Positions 54,681 to 64,000 of a stretch of DNA of 64,000 nt are shown one piece after another (positions within the stretch are counted from its first letter, which is position 1; each line of letters opens with the position of its first letter). The stretch is from assembly GCF_002994745.2 (NCBI RefSeq), contig NC_037092.1, positions 19,087,501 through 19,151,500 on the forward strand, read 5' to 3'. Under the pieces are notes generated by a model. That model had not been told where the DNA came from. It did no database searches and saw only the letters and a list, made by a program, of their open reading frames with translations. The position numbers and the translations under genes were made by a program. The DNA is from Rosa chinensis (Eukaryota > Streptophyta > Magnoliopsida > Rosales > Rosaceae).

Positions 54681-56058
54681 AAAAACCTTTGGTGCTCCAA
54701 CAAGACAAATTTGCATAAGCTGGAAAATCATTGATGGTCCATAACACAGCTGCACGCATGGTAAAATAAGATTCAGTCATCTTATCATAAGTCTCAACAC
54801 CCTTCTCCCATAGCTCCTTAAGCTCATCAATTAACGGACGCAAAAATATATCAATATCTTTTCCCGGTGATTGAGGTCCTGAAATCAATAATGTCAACAT
54901 GGAGAATGGTTTTTTCATGCATTTCCATGGGGGCAAGTTATACGGAACCACCACCACAGGCCACATACTATAAGAAGTACTCATGTTCCCAAAAGGATTG
55001 AAGCCGTCAGTTGCAAGGCCTAATCTGACATTTCGTGGATCTTTCGCAAAATCAGGGTACATCTTATCAAACTCTTTCCAAGCTACAGAGTCTGCCGGAT
55101 GCCTCATCTCACCCTCCACATCAACTCGTTTATCTTTATGCCATCTCATGTCATTCGATGTGTGTCTAGATCTGAATAATCTTTGTAACCTTGGTTTCAA
55201 TGGAAAATATCGCAACACTTTCTGAGGAACCTTTTTTTTCTGTTCACGATCACTATTCTTATATCGTGGCTCATTGCACACCGGACATTTGTCTTTCCCT
55301 TCATTCTCTTTGTAGAACAAGGCACAATCATATTTACAAACATGAATAGTTTCATACCCCAAGCCAATACCTTTTAAGATCTTCTTGCAAGCATAATATG
55401 ATTCCGGAATATTATTTGGCTTCGGACACATCTTCTTCATCATTTGCAACAAGGTATCAACAGACTTGTTGGTCCAGAGATTGTCAACTTTGCAGTGAAT
55501 CAACTCCACAACAAATGTTAAAACTGAATATTCTGTGCAACCAGGGTAGAGTTCTCGTTCAGCTTCTTGCAATAACTTATCGTAATTATCCTTATCTTCA
55601 TTATGAACACCAATAGTATCGTAAGCCCCTTGGGTATCCTGATTTCCTGATGTATCATCTATATCATCGTCTTCATCCTCCCCTATATCCTCTCTATCTC
55701 CCGTTACATGTGCATTACCCATTGGAAAAAGATCGTTCATCATATCAAAAATACCTGTATTGTGTTCAGATGCATCAACTGGGCTATTCGGAATAGTTTG
55801 ACTCCGCACTTCATTCTGTTCTCCGTGATATATCCATGGGTTATATGTTGTTACCATGCCATTTTTCAATAAATGGATCTTGACCACGGTTAAAGGGTGT
55901 GAATTTGTGTTATTGCACTTCATGCACGGACATGAGATTTGATTATTCGCATTCACATGATGCTTCGCAACCTCAAGAAAAGAGTTAACCCCTTCTTTAT
56001 ACGCATTAGTAAACCGATAATTTGGATCTGAACCCCACTGAATCCACGCCCTATCCAT
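54676..56058 (-). pseudogene. TNP2-type CACTA transposase, C-terminally truncated
   Basis: Single open frame of 460 aa starting MDRAWIQWGSDPNYRFTNAY. It has the N-terminal transposase-associated zinc-finger-like region (CPCMKCNN), an acidic linker (IGEDEDDDIDD), and the front of the TNP2 domain (LHCK-like ELIHCKVDNLW, CKYDCALFYKEN, CPVCNEPRYK, FPLKPRLQRLFRSRHTSNDM, GLATDGFNPFGNMSTSYSMW, LLISGPQSPGKDIDIFLRPL). It ends at ANLSCWSTKGFL, just where family members continue with more than 200 further residues including remaining catalytic parts. An 18 bp tandem repeat adjoins the break. The N-terminal frame itself has no stop. It could make a truncated protein but probably not an active transposase. 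Confidence 0.88.
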
Positions 56059-56896
56059 TCTTGTTGCGTCAAATTATTAAGAAGTTTTCGCTGCTCCTCA
56101 CTGAATTTTTTATAAATCGAAGAGATTGATTGAATATGGGACTGCCCGTGAGAAGAAACAAACAGTCAAATTCTAAACTCAATGTTTATTGCTTCTTTTT
56201 GTTCTTGTTGTTTCTGTTATTTATATTAATTTCTTTACTCTATTTCCGTGAAGGTGGGGAATTCCCAGTCGGGCCAACATATCTAATCCTTTGTGAAATA
56301 GGTTTTATGGAGGACCTAATCCTAGAGCTAATCTAAATCTCGGATTATTATTATTATTTTGGTTCTGAAACAATCGGGTTTAATCTAAATCTCTCCGTCC
56401 CGCACACTCACCGCCCGCCACCCCCTCTCTCATGGCCCCTTCATCATCGGAGCATCCGGGAAATTTTTCTGTCAATCGATGGACTACGAAAGCTCGTCTG
56501 CAAATTTACCAGATGCCCACCCTTCTCAATGAGATTTGGAACCCCAACCCCAATCTCAAATGCCCACTCTTCTCTTTCAAAGGTTCGTTCTTTGTTGTTC
56601 ATATTTCATGGGTTTTTTTGATTAAATTTCATTGAAATTATGGAACTTTGATCAATTATTGGAATCCCTCTTTATCGATTTGGTTGCGATTCTGTTTCGG
56701 ATGATGGTTCTGTTGGAGGGTATATGCTTGTTTGGAAGAAGAAGAACAAAACTAATTAGATTACTGCGATGTACCAAATGAAACAATTAATAACACCTTT
56801 ACCACCTCAGGTGATAACTGATATTACATATAAGCCTAAGAAACGTTGGTTTTGCTCTTATACTGTCCCTCTGCTCTGCGTTTCTGTATCTGCAAT
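56059..56896. other. CACTA interior, boundary between transposase and captured genes
   Basis: Upstream region of the TNP2 gene followed by GC-richer sequence. A + frame at 56432-56584 (MAPSSSEHPGNFSVNRW, ending CPLFSFKG before a GT) looks like a first exon but I do not recognise it. Confidence 0.4.
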
Positions 56897-57481
56897 ATGG
56901 GGAAAATGTTGAATGGCTTTGGCCTATTTGTTTATGCTGTTCTAATACTAATCTTATTGCTTCTTGAACATGAAAACCAATATTGCTTTGCAGGAGTACT
57001 AGAGAAGAAGAACAATGAGTCGCAAATAGGCACCAAATGCTACTTGTTTGATGGGAGTTGGATTTACGATGATACATACCCACTCTACGACACATCCAGC
57101 TGCCCTTTTATTGACAGAGAGTTCGACTGTCAGAAAAATGGATGCCCGGAGTTCGACTCTCTGAGCTATAACCAGTGGCAGTCACTAACATGTATGCTGC
57201 ATTCTGCAGTACCCAAAGCCAAATATACTTCATCCAGTAAAGGAGATTTCTATACGCTTCTTTTGCCAGTGAGTATGTTTTTCTGGTCATTCGATACCTT
57301 TTTTTTTTTAAACAAACATTAGATACCTTCTGACAACATTACGTTTTTCTGCATGCAGGAATATGAAGTTTCTGTGATGTTTTCTCGCAATAAGTTTCTA
57401 GTGGATCTGGTCCAAACAAAGGAGGGCATGGTTCTAAACCTTGACTCTATTGAAGGAGGGCATGGTTCACAGCTTTATTAG
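56897..57481 (+). pseudogene. Captured TBL (trichome birefringence-like/PMR5 family) gene fragment
   Basis: TBL proteins are Golgi type-II membrane O-acetyltransferases for wall polysaccharides. Exon 56897-57268 encodes a hydrophobic anchor (LFVYAVLILILLLLEHE), then the TBL-domain start (CYLFDGSWIYDDTYPLYDTS, SCPFIDREFDCQKNG). It is joined directly to the segment after the GDS motif (SYNQWQSLTCMLHSAVPKA). A GTGAGT donor at 57269 and an AG acceptor before 57359 connect it in phase to EYEVSVMFSRNKFLVDL and VLNLDSIEGGHGSQLY, then TAG. The piece between QKNG and the GDS region is deleted, and the C-terminal DUF231 part with the DxxH motif is absent, so no enzyme is expected. The chimeric frame of 164 aa is nevertheless open. 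Confidence 0.85.
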
Positions 57482-57832
57482 TAAATTTCTGCTCCTTCTA
57501 GGCTTCTAGCTCTATTTAAGTCCTGGTTACATGTTTTGCTAATTGACATACTAGAACTGGGAATCACATATTCACAACTTTGAAAGTCTCCTTGCTCGGT
57601 CTTATTAGCATGCTTCAATTCATTTGTAAACATAAATATACTTGGTATTAAACTTATGTTTGTTGATCATAAGTCAAAGCATGTGTAAAGAAACTTCTTT
57701 TTGACTTCATTCCTTTTAGTAATGCTGAGGAATGAACATGAATTGGATTTTTGATCTTTTTAGATATCAGGACTGACTTGCAGTAGTACAAAAATGGTCT
57801 ATACTTCTGGTCTTCAGAGGGGAGCAGACTGA

Positions 57833-58075
57833 TCAATTGATCAGTTTTTGAATTGCACATGCATCACTTCCAAATTCAGGCAGTGGTGGATAGGATTTGT
57901 ATTCCGAAATTAATGCCGTAGGGATATCCTCCCCAGTCCTCATAACCTTGAGCCTTGTCTTTGCTAGAATAGTTGTAATTTGTGTTTGGATATTCTTCTC
58001 TGAAATGAAGAATCTCATAAGCCTATTGTATTCTCGCTGTGTTCTGAGATCTTTCTCTGTCATGCCTTTGTAGCT
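57833..58075 (+). other. Unrecognised open stretch inside CACTA, either strand
   Basis: About 75 codons are open on the minus strand (KDLRTQREYNRLMRFFISEK, ISEYKSYPPLPEFGSDACAI). Composition is gene-like compared with the surrounding AT-rich DNA and it lies between two captured plant gene fragments, so another captured exon is plausible. I do not recognise the family. The coding strand appears to be minus despite the strand symbol here, which marks only the orientation of the neighbouring fragments. Confidence 0.35.
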
Positions 58076-58760
58076 GCAACGAAAGGTTTAATATTTCTAT
58101 GATTTTATTATTTGAGTTTGAATGTTTCATTTCTAACTTGCTTTCTGTACTCCATGTTTTGATTTTGAATGGGTTTAGGTGTTCTATGACAAATAGGTAA
58201 CAGCTTGGGACACTTCGACTGCTGGAGTGAAATTGTCACAACGTCACACAGCACCAACCAGCTCAACCTCAAAGAGGTATGGATTTCATTCTTTTATCCT
58301 CTTATGGATCTGTTTGGTTGCCCAGACCAGCTGATTATTTAGTTCTGGCAACATATATATCAGGATTCTAGAAGGATCTATTCATTGCCCTGGTATATTC
58401 TTTAATATGCTCTTTGTTATGCATATGTAAATACACCAAGTGTTCATCGGGCATTGCCGTATTATGTATTGTTTAGTACTAACACCATCTTTTTGAAAAC
58501 ACTTATTTGTTCTGCTAGAGTGGTACATAGTTACATACTAATATCCTAGATTCAGTGTTCTTGCTTAATTTTCAATTCTGCGATGTAATTTTCATTGCAT
58601 GACCAAATTTATCAGGTCCATTCAGTTCTCAGCAAGACGGCGGCAGTACCAATCTGATGCTTATGAGTTATATTTGAACTCATTATTGTTTGTTATACAT
58701 GTAAATCTGATGCTTATGAGTTCATTTTTTAAAACTATTAACTTATTTCCTTCTTGTTAG

Positions 58761-59350
58761 GGTCTGGATCAACTTCGCTCTGGACTTCTTCAGCAACAAA
58801 TACCTTTTATACAAGCTCCCAGCCCTTTCATCAGCTTCAAATGCTGACACCACAACACCAGCAACAACTTATACTTGCCCAGCAAAATTTGACATCCCCA
58901 TCTGCCAGTGATGATAGTAGAAGACTAAGAATGCTATTGAATAATCGAAGTATGGGGCTTGGAAAGGATGGCCTTTCAAATTCCGTTGGCGATGTAGTGC
59001 CAAATGTAGGATCACCTCTTCAAGCTGCAGGCTCTATGATGCCTCGTGGAGATACAGATATGCTGATGAAGGTGCTTTTCTATTTATTTAATTTTTTATA
59101 TTTATTTCTTTGTGCTTGTAGTTGTAGTGGTTATATGGTGGAAGTAGTTTCCTCTGTTCTTCCACATGCTCATATCATTCTTGCTACTTTGGTTTCCTCT
59201 GTCCTTTTGTTATTATAGATAGGTATTATTTCCATTAATTTATGTACTTAAACATTATTTTAGGGAAGGCTCCTAACAGTCTTGTCATTGATTATAAGGT
59301 CACAAAAAACCAGCCTGGGAGGAAGAGAAAGCAGCCGGTGTCATCTTCAG
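58761..59350 (+). pseudogene. Captured LEUNIG/LEUNIG_HOMOLOG-type co-repressor exons
   Basis: LEUNIG-family proteins are nuclear transcriptional co-repressors with a LisH/LUFS region, a Gln-rich middle and WD40 repeats. A bounded exon 58761-59071 (AG before, GT after) encodes the Gln-rich middle: [71 protein letters not shown] second piece near 59300-59345 reads GRKRKQPVSSSG, the segment that follows a little later in these proteins, then diverges. LUFS and WD40 parts are absent. The wording is close to present-day family members, so the capture may be fairly recent. Confidence 0.85.
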
Positions 59351-59564
59351 GCCATCATGTGTCCCCCTGTGGCTTACGCTCAATACATGAGAATAATATT
59401 AATGGAGACTGGTTTAGCTTGTAATCCATATTTGAAACCGTTGAACAGATCACAATTTCCATTAAAAGCTAAAATATTTAGATAGAGAAATTCGTGTAAC
59501 ATGTTGAACAGAAACGTTCTACTATGCAATGTTATCCCAGTAAAAGTCATTGCCTAATTATTTT

Positions 59565-60600
59565 TTTGTGAGAAAATTAAAGTTGTCACATAAACATTAA
59601 CCGACAACTCGTACAGGTAGTCGTCTAATTGGTTTTCAGCGAGGAAGTTCAAGTTATCATACAAACATTAAGCAACAACCTGCACAAGTCCTCACTTAAT
59701 TGGTCGTTTGCAAGAAAATTAAAGTTGTCACATAAACATTTACCGACCACTAATAGAAGTTGTCGCCTAATTGGTTTTTAGCGATGAATTTTAAGTTGTC
59801 ACATAAACATTAAGCGACAACTTGTTGAACTTGTCGCCTAATTGGTCTTTTGTGAGAAAATTAAAGTTGTCACATTAACATTAACCGACAACTCATCAAA
59901 GTTGTCGCCTAATTGATTTTCAGCGAGGAAGTTCAGGTTGTCACGTAATCATCAAGCGATAACCTGTAAAAGTCGTCACCTTATAGGCCTTTTGTGAGAA
60001 AATTAAAGTTGTCACATATACATTAATCGACAACTAGTATAAGTTGCCATCTAATTTATTTTCAGTGAGGAAATTCAAATTGTCTCATAAACATTAAGCG
60101 ATAACCTATTAAATTTGTCGCCAAATTGATTTTCAGAGAGGAAATTCAAATTGTCACATAAATATTAAGCGACAACCAAATAAATTTGTCACCAAATTGA
60201 TTTTCAGTGAGGAAGGTAAGGTTGTCACATAATCATTAACCGACAACTCACAGAAGTGGTCACTAAATCAGTTTTCAGTGACAGAAATCTAGTTATCACA
60301 TAAACATTAAGCGACAATTCACAGAAGTCGTCGCCTAATTAATCTTTTGCGAGGAAGTTAAAGTTGTCACAGAAACATTAACCGACAACTGGTAGAAATT
60401 GTCGCCTAATTAACATTTTGCGAGGAATTGGGTGTCGCATAATGTCATATGGGCGACAACTGTCAATTTCTTGCAAATTCCTACTTTATGCGACAAATTG
60501 GTTGTCGCCGATGGGATCATGTGCGACAACTGAAATTTCCTCGTATTTGCCAAGTTTTTGCAACGATTTTTGGGTTGTCACAATGAAATTCCTCGCTTTT
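59565..60600. repeat. CACTA right subterminal tandem repeats, about 60 bp half-units
   Basis: Roughly fifteen diverged units of 'aagttgtcacataaacatta(a/c)cgacaac ... gtcgcctaattggttttcagcgagga', alternating two forms. This is much longer and more regular than the left-end repeats. Confidence 0.9.
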
Positions 60601-61177
60601 GCTAGTTTCTCTTGTAGTGAGTGGATATATGTCCCCTGAGTATATTATGGGGGGGGGGGGCAGAATTTTCCATAAAATCAGATGTCTATAGTTTCGGTGT
60701 GTTGATGCTTGAAATCCTAAGTGGTAGAAAGAAACAACAGCTTCTATAATGATGATCGCGCCCTCAATTTAGTTGGTTATGTATGTCAAACAAATCTTTG
60801 TTATTCTTATAGGGGTGGCGAGTTCAGTGATTATAAAATTCTAAACGAATGTGGTCTTGTTTCAGGCATGGGTGTTATGGAAAGAAGGTGTAGGACTAGA
60901 ACTACTGGATCCAACACTCGGCGATTCATGTGATAAAGATCATTTGTTGAGGTGCATCTATGTTGGTTTGCTCTGCGTAGAGGAAAATGCAGCCAGTCGA
61001 CCAAAGATGTTAAATGTGATATCTATGCTGACTAATGAAAGCATGTCACTGCCAGTACCTACAAAACCAACATTTTGTACAGAAAGAAATGTCATCACAA
61101 CTACTGTAGATGGAAACGGACCGGAAGTGGTGGTATTGGTAAATGGTATCTCCAATTCTGATTTTGATGGACGTTAA

Positions 61178-62645
61178 ATTTACTACCAAGCAAATCGCCA
61201 CACTTTCTCCTCTAGAATGTAAGTGGTTATGAGCTTCGAAGTATGATTTTTAGTCTAAAAAAATTTGAGATGGTTATGTTTTCTTCTGTTAACAAAATGT
61301 AATAATGTATGTTTTCGACAGTATTTTTGGGTGAAGTATTTATAATTTCTTATTTCATCCGTCTACTCATGATATTGAGTTGATTATGGTCATTTGGTTT
61401 CTAAGGGTCAATGATAGTAGTGATATACTGTGAAACTCTTTCAAAATGTATTCAAAAAAATTTAGTTTAAGCTCGTAATAATTTTTCCGTACTAGAGTTT
61501 GATCCGATGACAAAAGTGAGGCACTGAGGTGTTACAATTTGAGTTGTTATCATTGTCTCACTCCAAGCACTCATTGTCTCACTCCAAGCACAAAGTAGTT
61601 TACAGTTCAATTACGTTTCCTAAAAGAGAATGGAAATGATTCAGAGAGTCGAGACATCATGTCTCATGATTCCATAGATGTACCGAGTACGTTCAGATGG
61701 TAATTGAGCCATTAGACTATCTCTTACATCCAGGCCCAAATATAAAAATAATCCCAAGCAGAATCCACTGGCTTCTGGATCTGACGACCCAGTCTCATTA
61801 CCATGGAATCCGCATTCATGGTTAAGGGTAAATGTAGTGCCTGTGCAGTCTTGTACTATCCCATACGCTAAAACGAACCAGGGTGACTCGTAACAGATAT
61901 CAAACTTGTGAACTTTAGGCTAGAATCATCCCAAAAAAAAAAATTAACTTTATTTGTTAAACTTGTTTTCTCACAATTATTTCTTGCTTTTCTGAGCGGG
62001 CATACCAGGTTCGTAGGTTTATCTGATTGTTCTTACACTATTACATACAAAACTGGTAGGCTAATTACCTGGTGGATTGGGATAGCATAGGGTAGGATGC
62101 CGCGGAATCCATTGACAGCGAGAATGTCTGGCTAAGACACGCCACTGTTAAATACGTTAACCCCTCAACGCATCGTAAAATTTCCCCACTGACACAGTGA
62201 TCTACTTCAACTTCACTTGTACAAAATTCAAAACTTATTCTATAAGGGTGGACCTGGAAACACATATGGGAATATGATTGTGATAGTTATAAGCTTGTAA
62301 TTCCCATTAGAATCAGGTTCAGTGAAGTTGTTACAGTTAAACAGCCTCATATTACTCTTATCACCAAATTTCCTCTGGAGAAAAATGTGCCACAACTAAT
62401 GACAGGGTCCAAGGCCAAGATTTCATTACCAACTGAGCAACGGCCATTGGGGAAACTTTATTATGGTAGTAACATTCTAACCAAAGTACCAAAACACTTG
62501 GAAGTACAAAACATTGAGGCACAACAGGCATATTGTTTTTATTTCTTTCTCACAAGTGACGAGAATCAAACCGAAAACTACCACTTTCTCACCCATCTCA
62601 ATACTAGTTGATGAGGTAGAACCCGTATGCAATATTTAAGTACCT
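61178..62645. other. Convergent spacer of block C
   Basis: Lies between the + and - kinase pseudogenes. AT-rich, no gene seen. 61805-61900 resembles 15815-15905 downstream of the block A LRK10L remnant. A 19 bp direct repeat 'cattgtctcactccaagca' occurs at 61550-61590. Frames at 61908-62611 match nothing I know. Confidence 0.5.
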
Positions 62646-64000
62646 CTAACGTGCAACTAAATTAGAAATGGTCAAACCATTTACTGATAAAATTTCTGGT
62701 TCCGTCCTGACTATACCAGCAATAGGCGCATTCCTTTCCGCCGAAAATGCAGGCTTTGTAGGTGCAGGTAATGGCAAGCTTTCAGATATCAACAGAGATA
62801 TTGCATCTGACAGGTAGGTCGATTGGCTGCATTATCCTCAACACATAGCAGACCAGCACGGACGCATCTTGACAGTTGATCCATATTGAATGATATGCCT
62901 AGTGTTGTATCCATTAACTTTAGCCCTGCACCTTCTTTCCATAACTTCCATGCCTGAAATTAACAACATTAGTTTATAACTTTATATCAGTTCAATTAGG
63001 ATATCTGAATGATTGAATCTCATTGATCCAATCATTACTGCTGAGATTTGTTTAACATACATGTCCTACTAAATTGAGCGCATGATTGTCATTGTAGAAA
63101 CTGTTGTTTTCCCTACGCTTATGATTTCAAGCATTAATACTCCAGAACTATAGACATCAGATTTTGTGGAAAAAATTCCTTCCATGGCATACTCAGAAGG
63201 CGTAACCACTACAAAAAATGGAAAATATGCAAGAAGGGATTCTGTTAACGTTTAGCCATGATATGCAAAAGTACATGCTTAGCAACCAAGAGCAAAAGAC
63301 AAGTATTGTTTACTAACGGAGTCCCAACAATCCTACTACTATTTGCTTCTAATTCGTTATGTGCAAAAATCCTTGCCATACCAAAATCAGAAATTTTTGG
63401 ATTTATATTTTGATCAAGTAGAATGTTACTGGTTTTTAGATCTCTGTGAACTACTCTCTTTCTTGAGTATTTGTGCAAATAAAGCAAACATTGAGCAATT
63501 CCTTCAATTATGCTGAAACGCCTATTCCAATCTAGAAGAACGCCTCTGGTTGAATCTGGCCATGTAAAGAAATTTGGAAATTAAGTAATACAGATATATA
63601 CAAGAAGATTCAGAATGGACCTTCATGTTTGCGCACTTTCTCCCACAACTGCAGTTCAATGCTAAGGACCATCTACTTTTTAGGTCCTCATTCAAGGATA
63701 ATCATGGTCAAATATCAGCCAAGTCAGGAGTTATTCAGCCATATCTGCATTCCACTTTCATCAAAGAAATTGACTGTGGTTATCTGCACAAATGGGATGA
63801 CCAATAACATGGCTGATTCTTGTAAGTAAAATCCTTGAAGAGTGACCTAATGAATGGATGGTTTTAATTATTGAACTACATAGTTAGTAGCTATATGGCG
63901 GTCCACCCTTGATTCTTCGTGCAGAACAAAATAAACAATTACCAAATTGTCTACTAGTTTACCAAATAAAAAGTAGTCTAAACTCTTGTTTGGCATGTAC
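62646..64000 (-). pseudogene. G-type lectin receptor kinase pseudogene, 3' part (continues past window)
   Basis: Block C minus-strand kinase. Exon 7 62953-62646 (ends SNLVAR, TAG) has a one-base deletion in the RPTMSDV region (CCTACC/TGTCAG). Exon 6 63208-63061 has a two-base deletion at YMP and a one-base deletion at SGRR that together give 148 instead of 151 nt, with an immediate stop between them. Exon 5 63555-63318 is open ([26 protein letters not shown]), with a changed donor GTTAGT and GTP in place of GTR at its end. Exon 4 begins at 63963 (reading NKSLDYFLF) and is cut by the window end. Intron 4 contains about 400 bp of unclassified sequence. Confidence 0.85.

Larger units (their letters stand above)
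49930..60619. mobile_element. CACTA (En/Spm) transposon, 10.69 kb, with captured gene fragments
   Basis: Termini CACTACAAGAGAAA and its inverse TTTCTCTTGTAGTG, TSD AGT at 49927-49929 and 60620-60622. Long subterminal repeat zones rich in GCGACAAC/GTTGTCGC lie at both ends. Minus-strand element genes: a six-exon Transposase_24-type gene (53001-51135) and the N-terminal half of a TNP2 transposase (56058-54676). The right half (about 56400-59500) holds plant gene pieces on the + strand (TBL, LEUNIG-like) and at least one unrecognised open stretch on the minus strand. The truncated TNP2 means it probably needs another element to move. Confidence 0.95.
48544..61177 (+). pseudogene. G-type lectin receptor kinase pseudogene interrupted by a CACTA element
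   Basis: Block C + strand kinase. Exon 1 starts MINLLCLLISFSSFCTCHG (signal peptide). It has the beginning of the bulb-lectin domain in another frame (VSASGEFTLG at about 48685-48715), then jumps to PGMKLG, losing the lectin core. After GHCDGYKNGT the exon is fused to the juxtamembrane part ([20 protein letters not shown], to 49201), losing PAN and transmembrane regions. Exon 4 (49290-49500) has an in-frame stop after KRSG. Exon 5 (49596-49833) is intact with HRDLKASN and DFGMAR. Exon 6 (60622-60780) is pushed 10.7 kb away by the CACTA and carries a G12 run and an extra base that shift the frame. Exon 7 (60866-61177) is open to a normal stop. Not functional as a receptor. Confidence 0.9.

Noticed and set aside
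59565..60600. CRISPR-like or satellite array
   Set aside because: Regular repeats contain the CACTA subterminal core and abut the CACTA terminus, so they are subterminal repeats.

Overview
This is nuclear DNA of a flowering plant, almost certainly a eudicot. It has plant-type receptor kinases with short GT-AG introns, AT-rich spacers and many plant transposon families. The capture of CSLC, TBL and LEUNIG gene fragments fits this. A rosid (perhaps Rosaceae) is a guess from general sequence style only.

The backbone is a tandem cluster of G-type lectin S-receptor-like kinases (CES101-like) with a conserved seven-exon structure. Genes lie as tail-to-tail pairs (one on +, one on -), and the pair block is repeated. 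Block A has the + gene at 6445-9452 and the - gene at 10279-13553, both with intact reading frames. Block B has a + pseudogene spread over 28078-37629 and an intact - gene at 40577-43860. Block C has a + pseudogene spread over 48544-61177 and a - pseudogene from 62646 past the window end. A further + fragment lies at 1071-2285. Remnants of an LRK10L-type kinase follow the - gene in blocks A (14988-15850) and B (47785-48330).

Everything else is mostly transposable elements, and many could be bounded by their target-site duplications (TSDs). In and before block A: a probable MULE end (1-740), a 2.65 kb solo LTR (2615-5266), a tRNA-derived SINE (about 5735-5995), and a 329 bp solo LTR (9821-10149) absent from block B. 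Between A and B: a non-LTR retroelement with a 19 bp TSD (17964-19091), and a Copia element in an AT microsatellite (19292-27962) that hosts a nested solo LTR. In block B: a hAT-like MITE (28172-28995), a second Copia element inside kinase exon 6 (30253-37134) with its own nested solo LTR, a hAT-like element (37666-40131) into which a Pack-MULE carrying a CSLC fragment jumped (38516-39937), a Copia fragment (46197-47780) and a Tourist-type MITE (47881-48254). In block C: a 10.7 kb CACTA element (49930-60619) sits on the splice acceptor of kinase exon 6. It carries a spliceable Transposase_24-type gene, half of a TNP2 transposase, and captured TBL and LEUNIG-like exons.

Only the three receptor kinases at 6445, 10279 and 40577 look able to make full membrane kinases. 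The first lacks the bulb-lectin domain; the other two keep it. The duplicated blocks serve as each other's empty-site controls, so most insertions can be ordered after the duplications. All exon boundaries were inferred by eye from GT-AG sites, phase and paralogue agreement, without transcript data.
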